Shown: positions 17,999-25,523, counted from the stretch's first letter. The stretch is 32,658 nucleotides of DNA from an uncultured Bacteroidota bacterium (GCA_903944895.1 CAJATL010000272.1:1-32658); one strand, 5' to 3'. Notes: a model not told the origin generated them from the letters alone. Program-made: numbers and translations.

Positions 17999-19338
17999 AA
18001 GCTGTTTCTCCTGTTTTTAATGAAATTATCAATACTTTGGGCTGCTTTTTTACCTTCACCAACAGCCTGAACCACCGTGGCGCCGCCATTTACAACATCG
18101 CCGCCAGCAAAAACGCCGGGGATGCCGGTATCAAAATTATCGTCCACTTCAACAATTCCTTTCCCTTTTGTTTTGAGCGCTTTGGAAAAGTTCAATACTT
18201 CGTTTCCGGGTTTTGTCCCGATGGCCTGAACAACGAGGTCAACATTAATCTTAAATTCGGTGCCACTGATTTGACGGGCATTTTGAGGAATAAACTTTCC
18301 GGGTTCAATCCAGTCGGTTTCGATGCCGGTCAGGCCGGAAATGATTTTTTCGTGCGCGTTAACACCGGTAATCTGCGAACCGGCTTTGAAAATGATGTTC
18401 ATCAAACGGGCAAGGTTGATTTCTTCCTGATCGGCGGGCAATTCGTCTAAATGTTCTAATGAAATCAGGTAAACTTTACTTGCTCCGGCGGCATTCGCCG
18501 AAAGTGCCGAATCAATGGCCACGCTTCCGCCGCCAATGATTGCCACATTTTTGCCATTGAGGTTGATGCTTCCCCGATCGAACTTTACTTTACGAAGGAA
18601 AGCAATGTAATCAACGGCATTGGTGAAGCCATCCAGCAAACCGAGTTTAAATGGAACCGAAAGCCCGGAACTGATGAAAACCGCGTCGTAGCCATCTTTC
18701 AGCAGGTTTGTAATCGCATCTTTTGATTCGACAGCCGATTTATGCCTGATTTCGACACCCTGATCCAACAGGTTTTTGACGTCGTAAGCCAGCGCTTCTC
18801 CGGGTAACCGGAATTCGGGAATATTCCATTTTGGAACGCCTCCGGCATGTTCTTCCTTTTCAAAAATAACAATTTCATAATCCAATTTTGCCAAAGCTGA
18901 AGCGCAGCTCATACCTGCCGGACCGCCACCGATGATGGCAATTTTTCCCTGGTTTTTCTTACTTTTCTCCAAAGGTTCGAGAGCAAAGGTTTTTCCGTAT
19001 TCCGAGGCAAAACGCTGCAAACCACCAATATTTATCGGGTCTTCGAGCGCTTTTACACTACATTGTTTTTCGCACAATTTTTCGACCGGACAAATGTGGG
19101 CACAAACGCTGCCGAGGATGTTGTTGTTCCGGATGGTTCTGGCGGCACCTTTGTAGTTGTAGAATTTTATCTGCCGGATGAATTTTGCAGGATCAGTGCC
19201 GGCGGGGCATCCGGTGCTGCAGGGCGCATCGAAACAAAGGAGGCAGCGGTTCGATTCTTTAATCGCAGCCTGCAAATCCAATGGTTGGCGCATGCTTTCA
19301 AATTGCCCGATTTTGACGGGATCAACAGGTTTTTTCAT
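17995..19338 (-). CDS. preT: NAD-dependent dihydropyrimidine dehydrogenase, subunit PreT
   Basis: 447 aa FAD/NAD(P) flavoprotein of the GltD/PreT family. It passes electrons between NADH and PreA for the first step of reductive pyrimidine catabolism. The N-terminus carries cysteines for two Fe-S clusters: C32, C35, C40, C44 and C79, C83, C89, C93 (CAHICPVEKLC). An FAD dinucleotide motif GGGPAGMSCA lies at 137-146. A second Rossmann motif, AIIGGGSVAID, lies near 260, and a C-terminal FAGGDVVNGGATVVQA contacts FAD. It precedes and overlaps preA by 4 bp. A good promoter lies just upstream, so preTA may be transcribed apart from the genes to its right. Confidence 0.95.
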   Translation of the reverse strand: MKKPVDPVKIGQFESMRQPLDLQAAIKESNRCLLCFDAPCSTGCPAGTDPAKFIRQIKFYNYKGAARTIRNNNILGSVCAHICPVEKLCEKQCSVKALEDPINIGGLQRFASEYGKTFALEPLEKSKKNQGKIAIIGGGPAGMSCASALAKLDYEIVIFEKEEHAGGVPKWNIPEFRLPGEALAYDVKNLLDQGVEIRHKSAVESKDAITNLLKDGYDAVFISSGLSVPFKLGLLDGFTNAVDYIAFLRKVKFDRGSINLNGKNVAIIGGGSVAIDSALSANAAGASKVYLISLEHLDELPADQEEINLARLMNIIFKAGSQITGVNAHEKIISGLTGIETDWIEPGKFIPQNARQISGTEFKINVDLVVQAIGTKPGNEVLNFSKALKTKGKGIVEVDDNFDTGIPGVFAGGDVVNGGATVVQAVGEGKKAAQSIDNFIKNRRNSL

Positions 19339-19809
19339 AGTATTTTGTTTTTGATGTCAAATTTATCTGTTAACAAAGAAGGAACAAGATTACTCTCATA
19401 TTAATTTCAATAAAAGGTTTTTTCATGATCGCTTCGCTAATTTAAAGATTTATGATTAGAATACCTTTCTTATCTAAATCAAAAATCAATGCCGTTAAGT
19501 TAATAATTTCCAATACAATAAGAGTTCAAATCTCCGAAAGGGGGTACATTTCAATAACTACGCTTTAAGTCGTGGCACAACCGGACAAAACCTTCAGATC
19601 GAAAGAGGTTGAACCCTTTCAGGGTTCTGAAATGTTTTATTCTCTTTTCCACCGGTTACACCGGTGGTTATTGAAATTCAAGCCTTTCAGGCTTAACAAA
19701 ACGACATTAAATCATAAATCATCACTTCGACTTGCTTCGACTTGCTTCGACTGCGCTCAGCACAGGTCGCTCAGTGTTCAAAATCATAAATCATAAATCA
19801 TAAATCAAT
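19339..19809. repeat. Repeat-rich intergenic region of clustered hairpins
   Basis: About 470 bp without a gene. It contains several short palindromes: GAACCCTTTCAGGGTTC (about 19612), CCACCGGTTACACCGGTGG (about 19649), AAGCCTTTCAGGCTT (about 19680). These are followed by CTTCGACTTGCTTCGACTTG direct repeats (about 19733-19755) with a CGCTCAGCACAGGTCGCTCAG segment. A 7-bp AAATCAT microsatellite lies around 19702-19711 and 19787-19806. The whole looks like dispersed intergenic repeats. The preTA promoter lies at its left end. Confidence 0.65.
19358..19388 (-). promoter_or_regulatory. Bacteroidota-type promoter of preTA
   Basis: On the minus strand, CTTG at -33 is followed after exactly 19 bp by TAAATTTG at -7, fitting the known TTTG-N19-21-TAnnTTTG pattern. 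The predicted start is about 13 bp before the preT ATG, giving a very short leader. This is the best promoter match noticed in the window. No operator was recognised around it. Confidence 0.6.
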
Positions 19810-20676
19810 TTACAAATCCACCAACCGGTCGTATGTTTCAGGTCGCCGGTCGCGGAAAAACTGCCAGGTTGATCTTACCTCGTCAATCATATCAAGGTCA
19901 AACTCGGCAACCAAGAGTTCATCGTCGTCTTCGGAAGCTTCGGCAATGATTTTTCCTTTGGGATCAACAAAATACGAAGTGCCGTAAAATTTCCCGATGT
20001 TCCAGGGCATTTCGGTGCCAACACGGTTGATGCAGCCCATAAAATAGCCGTTGGCCACGGCGTGCGCGGGTTGCTCGAGTTTCCATAAATACTGTGATAA
20101 TCCGGCAACGGTTGCCGAGGGGTTGTACACGATCTCAGCGCCGTTTAATCCCAGCGCTCTAGCACCTTCCGGGAAATGGCGGTCGTAGCAGATATAAACC
20201 CCAACTTTTCCAAATTTAGTCTGGAAGACAGGATAGCCAAGGTTTCCTGGACGGAAGAAGAATTTCTCCCAAAAACCGTTGGTGTGCGGGATATGATTTT
20301 TGCGATATTTACCAAGGATTTTTCCGCCGGCATCAATCACCACGGCCGTGTTGTAAAGGAAGCCGGGCATCTCTTTTTCGTACACCGGCACGATGATGAC
20401 CATGTCGTATTTCCTGGCATATTCCTGCATCCGTTCCACGGTTGGCCCGGGAATGGGTTCGGCGGCTTTGTACCAGGCCGCATCTTGTCCGGGACAAAAA
20501 TAAGGGCCGTTAAATATTTCCTGCAGGCAAAGGATCTGAACGCCCTGTTTTCCTGCCTTTTCGATGAGCGGGATGTGTTTTTCGATCATCGCCTGTTTAA
20601 TTTCCTCGATGGTTCCCTGCCCTTCGGTGAGGGGGATGCTCATCTGGATTAATCCTGATTTAATTTTTCGTGGCAT
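19810..20676 (-). CDS. Beta-ureidopropionase (N-carbamoyl-beta-alanine amidohydrolase)
   Basis: 288 aa nitrilase-superfamily enzyme of the type that hydrolyses N-carbamoyl-beta-alanine to beta-alanine, CO2 and ammonia. The triad is visible: E53 in LCLQEIFNGPYF, K126 in GKYRKNHIPH, and C163 in GVYICYDRHFPEGAR. The sequences LCLQEIFNGPYFC and IPHTNGFWEKFFFRPGN match the ureidopropionase/carbamoylputrescine amidase branch. Its position between dihydropyrimidinase and preTA supports the pyrimidine role. It lies 101 bp downstream of hydA, with palindromic repeats between them. Carbamoylputrescine amidase is the only serious alternative. Confidence 0.93.
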   Translation of the reverse strand: MPRKIKSGLIQMSIPLTEGQGTIEEIKQAMIEKHIPLIEKAGKQGVQILCLQEIFNGPYFCPGQDAAWYKAAEPIPGPTVERMQEYARKYDMVIIVPVYEKEMPGFLYNTAVVIDAGGKILGKYRKNHIPHTNGFWEKFFFRPGNLGYPVFQTKFGKVGVYICYDRHFPEGARALGLNGAEIVYNPSATVAGLSQYLWKLEQPAHAVANGYFMGCINRVGTEMPWNIGKFYGTSYFVDPKGKIIAEASEDDDELLVAEFDLDMIDEVRSTWQFFRDRRPETYDRLVDL

Positions 20677-20710
20677 AATTTTATGTTTTTAGTTCATTGT
20701 TTCGCGTTGC

Positions 20711-20775
20711 GGACACTGAGCGAAGTCGAAGTGTCCTGGCATTTCGCTAAGCGCTAAGCGCATAGCGCTTTGCAT
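20711..20775. repeat. Inverted repeats between hydA and ureidopropionase gene
   Basis: A 26-bp hairpin GGACACTGAGCGAAG...AGTGTCC (20711-20736) is followed by alternating CGCTAAGCG and AGCGCT repeats (about 20745-20775). The first shares the CTTCGACTTCGCTCAG-type core with the repeats near 19735-19772, so the same repeat family occurs on both sides of the ureidopropionase gene. Confidence 0.6.
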
Positions 20776-20777
20776 TT

Positions 20778-22151
20778 TTATCCCATTCTTTTTCTTTTAA
20801 AAAACTTCCCGTAACCTTTTTCGATCTGCACTTTATCGTCATCCATGGCAATTTTACCACGTAAAAGTACGGTTTTTGCCTTTCCGGTAACCTGCCAGCC
20901 TTCATAAGCCGAATAGTCGCAGCGGTGATGATGGGTTTTGGCTGAAATGGTGTGTTTTTTAGATGGATCAAAAATTACGATGTCGGCATCTGAACCTACG
21001 GCGATGGTGCCCTTTTCGGGGAAGAGGCCAAAAATCTTAGCCACATTTGTCGAGGTAATCTCCACAAATTTATTGAGGCTGATCCGGTTTTTCAACACAC
21101 CTTCCGAAAAAAGCAATTCCAGCCGGTGTTCGATGCCAGGCGCGCCGTTGGGGATTTTTGTAAAGTCGTGTTCTCCCCGTAATTTTTCATGCCACATAAA
21201 CGGGCAATGATCGGTACCCACAGTTTGTACAAGTCCCTGGTTAATGCCTGCCCAAAGGGTTTCACGGTCTTTTTCTTCTCGTATCGGCGGACTCATCACC
21301 CATTTTGCGCCTTCAAAATCCATTTCATACAAAGAAGCGTCGAGCAATAAATATTGCGGACAGGTTTCCACCAACACTTTCTGGTTACGCGAAGTAGCCT
21401 CGCGAACCTTGTTCAGCGCGCCTTCGCAGGTCATGTGGACGATGTAGGCTTTGACTCCCGACAAATACGCAAGATCAATAAACCGGCCGGAAGCCTCGGT
21501 TTCGGTGATTTCGGGCTGCGACAAATAATGGTACAATGGCGAAAGTTTTCCTTCGGATTTGTGTTTTTCGGTGAGATAATCAATCATATCGCCGTTGGTG
21601 GCGTGGACTGCAACGATGCCGCCATGTTTTTTAACTTCATTCATAATGCCGATCATCTGCCGGTCGTCAATCATCAAAGCTCCTTTGTAGGCCATGAAAG
21701 TTTTGAAAGAAGTAATGCCTTCGGTTTTGATGATTTCTTCGAGTTCGGCTTTTATACTTTCGTTGAATTCGGTGATGCAAATGTGAAAAGAATAATCGCC
21801 GAAAGCCTTGCCACGGGCCTTTTCCTTCCAGGTTTCCAGCGCCCAGCCAAGGGATTTTCCGTGTGGCTGAATGGCGTAATCGATCACCATGGTTGTGCCA
21901 CCAAAAAGTGCTGCCCGAGTGCCTGTTTCGTGGTCGTCGCTCGAAAAAGTGCCCATAAAAGGCATGTCGAGATGGACGTGAGGATCGATTCCACCGGGGA
22001 AAACCAACATTCCTGTCGCGTCAATTACCTTGTCAGGGTTGACGTTCAGGTTTTTTCCGATGGCTGTAACAACTTCGCCTTCGATAAAAATATCAGCCAC
22101 ATAATCATCGGAGGCTGTGATGATTCTTCCTTTTTTAATGAGTGTTGACAT
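20778..22151 (-). CDS. hydA: Dihydropyrimidinase
   Basis: 457 aa, a cyclic amidohydrolase that opens dihydrouracil/dihydrothymine to the N-carbamoyl-beta-amino acid. Metal-site residues are all present: H58 and H60 in DPHVHLD, K150 (carbamylated lysine) in TSFKTFMAYKG, H183 in VHATNGD, H239 in VHMTCEGAL, and D314 in GTDHCPF. Tyr155 fits the substrate-binding Tyr. It is followed by the ureidopropionase gene. Its first 45 codons and the leader are duplicated about 2.07 kb upstream (24089-24236), separated from it by the deaminase-ATPase gene and a repeat array. No promoter consensus was found just upstream of this copy. Confidence 0.96.
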   Translation of the reverse strand: MSTLIKKGRIITASDDYVADIFIEGEVVTAIGKNLNVNPDKVIDATGMLVFPGGIDPHVHLDMPFMGTFSSDDHETGTRAALFGGTTMVIDYAIQPHGKSLGWALETWKEKARGKAFGDYSFHICITEFNESIKAELEEIIKTEGITSFKTFMAYKGALMIDDRQMIGIMNEVKKHGGIVAVHATNGDMIDYLTEKHKSEGKLSPLYHYLSQPEITETEASGRFIDLAYLSGVKAYIVHMTCEGALNKVREATSRNQKVLVETCPQYLLLDASLYEMDFEGAKWVMSPPIREEKDRETLWAGINQGLVQTVGTDHCPFMWHEKLRGEHDFTKIPNGAPGIEHRLELLFSEGVLKNRISLNKFVEITSTNVAKIFGLFPEKGTIAVGSDADIVIFDPSKKHTISAKTHHHRCDYSAYEGWQVTGKAKTVLLRGKIAMDDDKVQIEKGYGKFFKRKRMG

Positions 22152-22481
22152 GATTTATAGTTTTTAAGATTTTATTGTTTTGAGATTCCCGATTCAATTA
22201 TTTCTGAATTATAGTCCAATTTTATTTCATATTCTATTTTTCCTCTTGCATCAAAAAGAGGTTCATTCTTAACTTGGACACTATGTCCAACTTTATGTCC
22301 AGGTTAACCTTGATTAGGATTAACAACACCGGTAACCTGGACATCATGTCCAAGTTTATGTCCAAGTTAACCATTAATAGGATTAACAATTCCAGTAACC
22401 CGGACACTTTTTCATAATTCATGTCGCAATAAGACATAATAATCAACTAATTAAAAATACATCGCGACAGCATGTCGTGAT
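22152..22481. other. Region between hydA and the deaminase-ATPase gene
   Basis: 330 bp, mostly the 63-bp-period array described separately. Between the array and hydA lies an AT-rich stretch that reads openly in one minus-strand frame (NEPLFDARGKIEYEIKLDYN, ending near 22170). That could be a decayed gene tail. A 70-codon frame through the repeats (22234-22446) is periodic and is not called as a gene. Confidence 0.5.
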
Positions 22482-22500
22482 TTATGTCGCGATGAGTTCA
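22271..22500. repeat. 63-bp-period tandem array of dyad elements
   Basis: Four units begin at 22271, 22334, 22397 and about 22460. The first two are close copies; the third and fourth are diverged but keep the 63-bp phase. The core of each unit is an inverted half-site, 1-2 bp, a half-site, about 6 bp, and a third half-site: GGACA-CT-ATGTCC-AACTTT-ATGTCC in unit 1 and CGACA-GC-ATGTCG-TGATTT-ATGTCG in unit 4. The arm bases change together, so the dyad is preserved. Unit 4 covers the stop codon of the deaminase-ATPase gene. The period equals 21 codons. Confidence 0.8.
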
Positions 22501-23969
22501 TAATAAGTACCTGGGCCTGACCCCTTCCTTACGACAAGGCTTTCTTCAACCATTTTAGTCAAATGTCTTTCTGCTTTCTTTTTATCAAAGCCAAATTGCT
22601 TTTCATACTCTTTACGGGTTAAAACTCCTTTTAATTTGATAAATTCGAAACCATTAAGTTCTTCTTCATTAAGGTTGTTGATACCTGGACGTTGATATAT
22701 TTTTTTCATGGCATCCAAACTTCTTGGGAAAGTCAGGTTTAAAAAAGGTTCTTGATAGAAATATTCGGGCAAAGGCAAACCATAGATTTCATTTAACGAT
22801 TTCAATGATTTCATTCCAAATCCCTTTTCTTCAACATAGTCCATTAAACTAAACACATAAGTAATAATTGGATTTCGGCTGATGGAGGGTGCTTTGAATG
22901 TATTCATTTGTTCCAAAGAAATAGATGGTAACAAAGCTCCCGGGCTTTTAACCAAAATTTTATCATTATCAATCTCAATAGATGATTTGGCGCCAGCTAT
23001 ATCATAGTCACGATGAACAATTGCATTGATAATTGCTTCGCGTAAGACTTCAATTGGGAATTCAGGAATATCTTTCCGTTTAAACGATTTTGTATCTTTC
23101 GAAAGAGGTAGTACTTTTTTAAGCCATTCTTCTACTAAATCGGGAATTAAAACAAGTGGCTGGTCAAAGGTTGCGGGTTCAATTTTGTTTCCGCCATAAT
23201 CAACATTTGCCATGAATGCTGCTTGTTTGAACTTGGCTCTTGGATTTTTGCCAAAAAGCAAAATTCCAAAACCTGTTGCTTTTAGTATATTCGATTTATC
23301 AGTTTTGGCTAATGCACCGACATCTAAAAGAAAACCTTGGAACTCGGGATCAGTGGTTTTGAAATTCAATTTTGCTTCGTTGATAAATTTGTTCAGAGCA
23401 ATATCGGAAAACTGGCTGTAATCATCTGTAGGTAATGGTTTTTCAAATGATGTTAATAAATCATCCTCTTCCTTTTTGCGTCTGCGTTCGTTTGCTTGTT
23501 TAATGAATTCAGAATTGGTGTCCTCAATAATTTGTTGAAGGTCTCTGTCGAACATGACGACTTTTACACCCTTATCTTCAAGATGCTTAATTCCTTTTCC
23601 GTCAACCGTATGATCAGGATCTGTGATACCAACATAAACTGTTTTTATTCTGGCTTTTGAAGTACGTTTACAGCAAGCGATTTTAGGGGGATTTCTCTCC
23701 ACACATGGTTCGAGTGTCGAAAACAGTATGCAATCATCCAGTTTTTTATTTCCTAATTTCCTCTCTAACAAAGTAAATTCGGCATGATCGCCATCCCTTA
23801 ACTCACCGCGATGAGCGCGTTCGATTTTACCATCCGGAAACAATAATATTGCTCCTACTTTAGGTGGAGTTTTTCCATCATGTCTTGGTTCATTGAGGCT
23901 TTTGTTCATTTCCTCGATGGCAAGTTCCATGTATGGCCTAGGGTTAAAATTTTCATCTTTGTTTGCCAT
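22482..23969 (-). CDS. RibD-like deaminase fused to AlbA/Schlafen-type GHKL ATPase
   Basis: 495 aa. Residues about 10-150 are a zinc deaminase: H62-A-E64 and PC89 with C99/C100 in EPCVERNPPKIACC, then VYVGITDPDHTVDGKGI, closest in motif to the RibD/dCMP deaminase group. Residues about 155-175 are charged and may be a helical linker. Residues about 185-415 correspond to the ATP-binding half of AlbA/Schlafen-like proteins: EVLREAIINAIVHRDYD (N box, N315), IEIDNDKILVKSPGALLP, SRNPII, and EEKGFGMKSL (G box). The usual AlbA_2 N-terminal domain is absent and the deaminase takes its place. The C-terminus (about 435-495) looks like a winged helix, VLTRKEYEKQFGFDKKKAERHLTKMVE. Function is unknown; a nucleotide-sensing or defence role is possible. 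It interrupts the pyrimidine genes. Confidence 0.85.
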   Translation of the reverse strand: MANKDENFNPRPYMELAIEEMNKSLNEPRHDGKTPPKVGAILLFPDGKIERAHRGELRDGDHAEFTLLERKLGNKKLDDCILFSTLEPCVERNPPKIACCKRTSKARIKTVYVGITDPDHTVDGKGIKHLEDKGVKVVMFDRDLQQIIEDTNSEFIKQANERRRKKEEDDLLTSFEKPLPTDDYSQFSDIALNKFINEAKLNFKTTDPEFQGFLLDVGALAKTDKSNILKATGFGILLFGKNPRAKFKQAAFMANVDYGGNKIEPATFDQPLVLIPDLVEEWLKKVLPLSKDTKSFKRKDIPEFPIEVLREAIINAIVHRDYDIAGAKSSIEIDNDKILVKSPGALLPSISLEQMNTFKAPSISRNPIITYVFSLMDYVEEKGFGMKSLKSLNEIYGLPLPEYFYQEPFLNLTFPRSLDAMKKIYQRPGINNLNEEELNGFEFIKLKGVLTRKEYEKQFGFDKKKAERHLTKMVEESLVVRKGSGPGTYYELIAT

Positions 23970-24045
23970 AACCCTTATTTTTAGCCTTCCTTCCTATTTC
24001 CTGACTTTTTCACGATTATGAATTTGTGATTTAATCCAAAATTAC

Positions 24046-24222
24046 TTAAAGCATTGGTAAAATTATTCCGCTTTGTGATTTGTTGGATGCGTCAATTACA
24101 CTGTCGGGATTGACGTTCAGGTTTTTTCCGATGGCTGTAACAACTTCGCCTTCGATAAAAATATCAGCCACATAATCATCGGAGGCTGTGATGACTCTTC
24201 CGTTTTTAATGAGTGTTGACAT
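24046..24222 (-). pseudogene. hydA: Truncated copy of the dihydropyrimidinase 5' end
   Basis: A 58-codon frame whose first 45 codons match hydA almost exactly: MSTLIKNGRVITASDDYVAD against MSTLIKKGRIITASDDYVAD, through NLNVNPD(S/K)VIDA. It then runs into unrelated NKSQSGIILPML and stops. Homology covers 24089-24236, including about 14 bp of leader, against 22018-22165. About 8 differences in 148 bp indicate a recent duplication. The metal-binding HVHLD is absent, so it cannot be an active enzyme. Confidence 0.92.
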
Positions 24223-24305
24223 GATTTGTAGTTTTAATGATTTGTTGATTTGTGTTTTGTGTATTTCAATAACATGCGGAATAGCTATTTCTTGTCCCCT
24301 TTTTT

Positions 24306-25122
24306 TTATCCTTTTATTTTCGTCATTTCCGGCAAATAGTTGTCTTCTGAAACTACTTTTTCGCCTGTTTTTAATTCTAATGCCTTTCGTGCGTCACCTG
24401 CAATTGTTCCGCCTTCTTTAGCAACAATTTTATTCTGGACAAAACCTTTTGATTTTTTTTTTCACAATCGCCGTTGTGGAAGCCTCACCCAACATCGAAA
24501 AAATCAATTCAAGGTCAGTCATGTGATCACGCAAATTTTGGCTTTTCAATCCCTTAATTTGCTTGTATTCAGAAGGTGTTACACCAAATGTTGCTTTAGA
24601 GATTTCGGCAGTTAAAATTGCATATTCAAGTTGCTCTCTAACGCCATGGGTTTTCCATTGATCAGTTAATTCTTCCCGAATGGCAATGCTTCGCATCCGT
24701 TTTTCAATCCAATCATCGGGATAACCTTTCGCTTTGTACAATTCACGAGCGCGCTGAGTGGCCAATTCCGGATTTTCGATTTCTTCCAATCTTTCAGACC
24801 CCACTTTTGCTAACCAAAGTTTAAAAGGTTCTGCTTTAGGCGAAGGAATTGATTGGATGATTCGCAACAGTCCTTGTGCATCTGAAGCCTGAACTTTGCG
24901 TCTTTTCCCGTCTGCAGCCATCATTTCAACCAGGGTACAAATTGTACCCCAGTTGCTTTTTAACTGCTCATCGCGGCTTAAGATTCTTTTTATGTATTGC
25001 TTCACGTCTGCACTATCCGTGAGTACTTCCACAACATCTTGTACCGAAAAGTACCATTTCTTTTCGTGCTCGTTCCAAACCGAACGTATTTGCTTGCTTT
25101 CAAAAAGTTTAATATTACTCAT
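24306..25122 (-). CDS. BRO-N domain (phage antirepressor-like) protein, frameshifted at A10
   Basis: The uninterrupted frame (24430-25122) gives 230 aa starting MSNIKLFESKQIRSVWNE. It has a BRO-N domain (about 1-105, KWYFSVQDVVEVLTDSADVKQYI) and a C-terminal part with GYPDDWIEKRMRSIAIREELTDQW and ELIFSMLGEASTTAI. It then hits ten adenines on the coding strand (24453-24462) and ends as IKRFCPE. With nine adenines the frame continues as KSKGFVQNKIVAKEGGTIAG, then DARKALELKTGEKVVSEDN, and stops at 24306, giving about 271 aa with a normal family C-terminus. So the gene is either frameshifted, phase-variable, read by slippage, or carries a sequencing error. BRO-N proteins are DNA-binding and common on phages; no other phage gene is nearby. 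Confidence 0.8.
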
Positions 25123-25182
25123 CTGAATTCAAATTTTATTGCATCGTTTAAAAAGTAAAAAACAGCTAAAATGTACCAAATT

Positions 25183-25287
25183 TTAAGGTGCCAATTTGGA
25201 ACCTTAAGTTTGGTTTTTTTTGTTTAAGGTCGCAATTTGCGACCTTAGAACTTCATCGGTTTTTAAGATCACAATTTGTGATCTTAA
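25183..25287. repeat. Three 25-bp palindromes inside and after ORF6N gene
   Basis: At 25183-25207, 25224-25248 and 25263-25287. All have the form TTAAGnnnnCAATTTGnnnnCTTAA/G, with arm bases changed in pairs: GATCA/TGATC, GGTCG/CGACC, and an imperfect GGTGC/GAACC. Starts are spaced 41 and 39 bp apart. A related one (GAAGTCACAAATTGTGACTTC, 25503-25523) lies just upstream of the gene. On the minus strand each reads L/M-R/K-S/F-Q-I-x-T/I, that is, the conserved LRSQI motif of the protein. Confidence 0.75.
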
Positions 25288-25491
25288 AAAATCCCATTCC
25301 TGTTTATTTAATTGAAACATAAATTCTTTAGGAAACCGCTCAGAATTTCGTTTTACGGCTTGGTTAAGTATTCTAAGTTCAACCCCATACAATTCAGCCA
25401 GGTGGCTGTCAAGCATCACCTGCACCCCACGGACAGTAAAGATGCGGTTTTCGATGTCCTGTTGTTCTATTAAGTTTCCCATAGTTGTCAT
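25204..25491 (-). CDS. ORF6N domain protein, short, repeat-disrupted C-terminus
   Basis: 95 aa. MGNLIEQQDIENRIFTVRGVQVMLDSHLAELYGVELRILNQAVKRN and RFPKEFMFQLNKQEWDFLRSQI are the hallmark of ORF6N (phage-type DNA-binding) proteins. Relatives usually continue after LRSQI with a segment like YLPYVFTEQGVAML. Here that part is missing and the motif is repeated instead (LRSQIVILK, LRSQIATLN). In another frame past the stop a third copy reads LRFQIGTLKFGTF. A run of eight adenines just before the stop suggests a slip. It is probably truncated by repeat expansion. It shares direction with the BRO-N gene 81 bp downstream. The start may be ATG 25491 or 25482. Confidence 0.75.
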   Translation of the reverse strand: MTTMGNLIEQQDIENRIFTVRGVQVMLDSHLAELYGVELRILNQAVKRNSERFPKEFMFQLNKQEWDFLRSQIVILKTDEVLRSQIATLNKKNQT

Positions 25492-25502
25492 CTTTTTATC
25501 TT

Positions 25503-25523
25503 GAAGTCACAAATTGTGACTTC
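25503..25523. repeat. 21-bp perfect palindrome upstream of ORF6N gene
   Basis: GAAGTCACAAATTGTGACTTC, 12 bp upstream of the ORF6N ATG on the minus strand. Read in that direction it encodes MKSQIVTSR and a stop, echoing the LRSQIVT motif of the gene, so it may be a stray copy of the same repeat. It could also serve as an operator for a self-regulating DNA-binding protein. Confidence 0.6.

Noticed and set aside
22234-22446. 70-codon periodic frame (VNLDINLD repeats)
   Set aside because: It follows from the 63-bp period being a multiple of three; no ribosome-binding context or homology was recognised.
22261-22500. CRISPR array
   Set aside because: There are tandem repeats without unique spacers of regular length, and no cas genes are nearby.
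24430-25491. Prophage
   Set aside because: BRO-N and ORF6N genes are phage-associated families, but no integrase, structural, lysis or replication genes accompany them.
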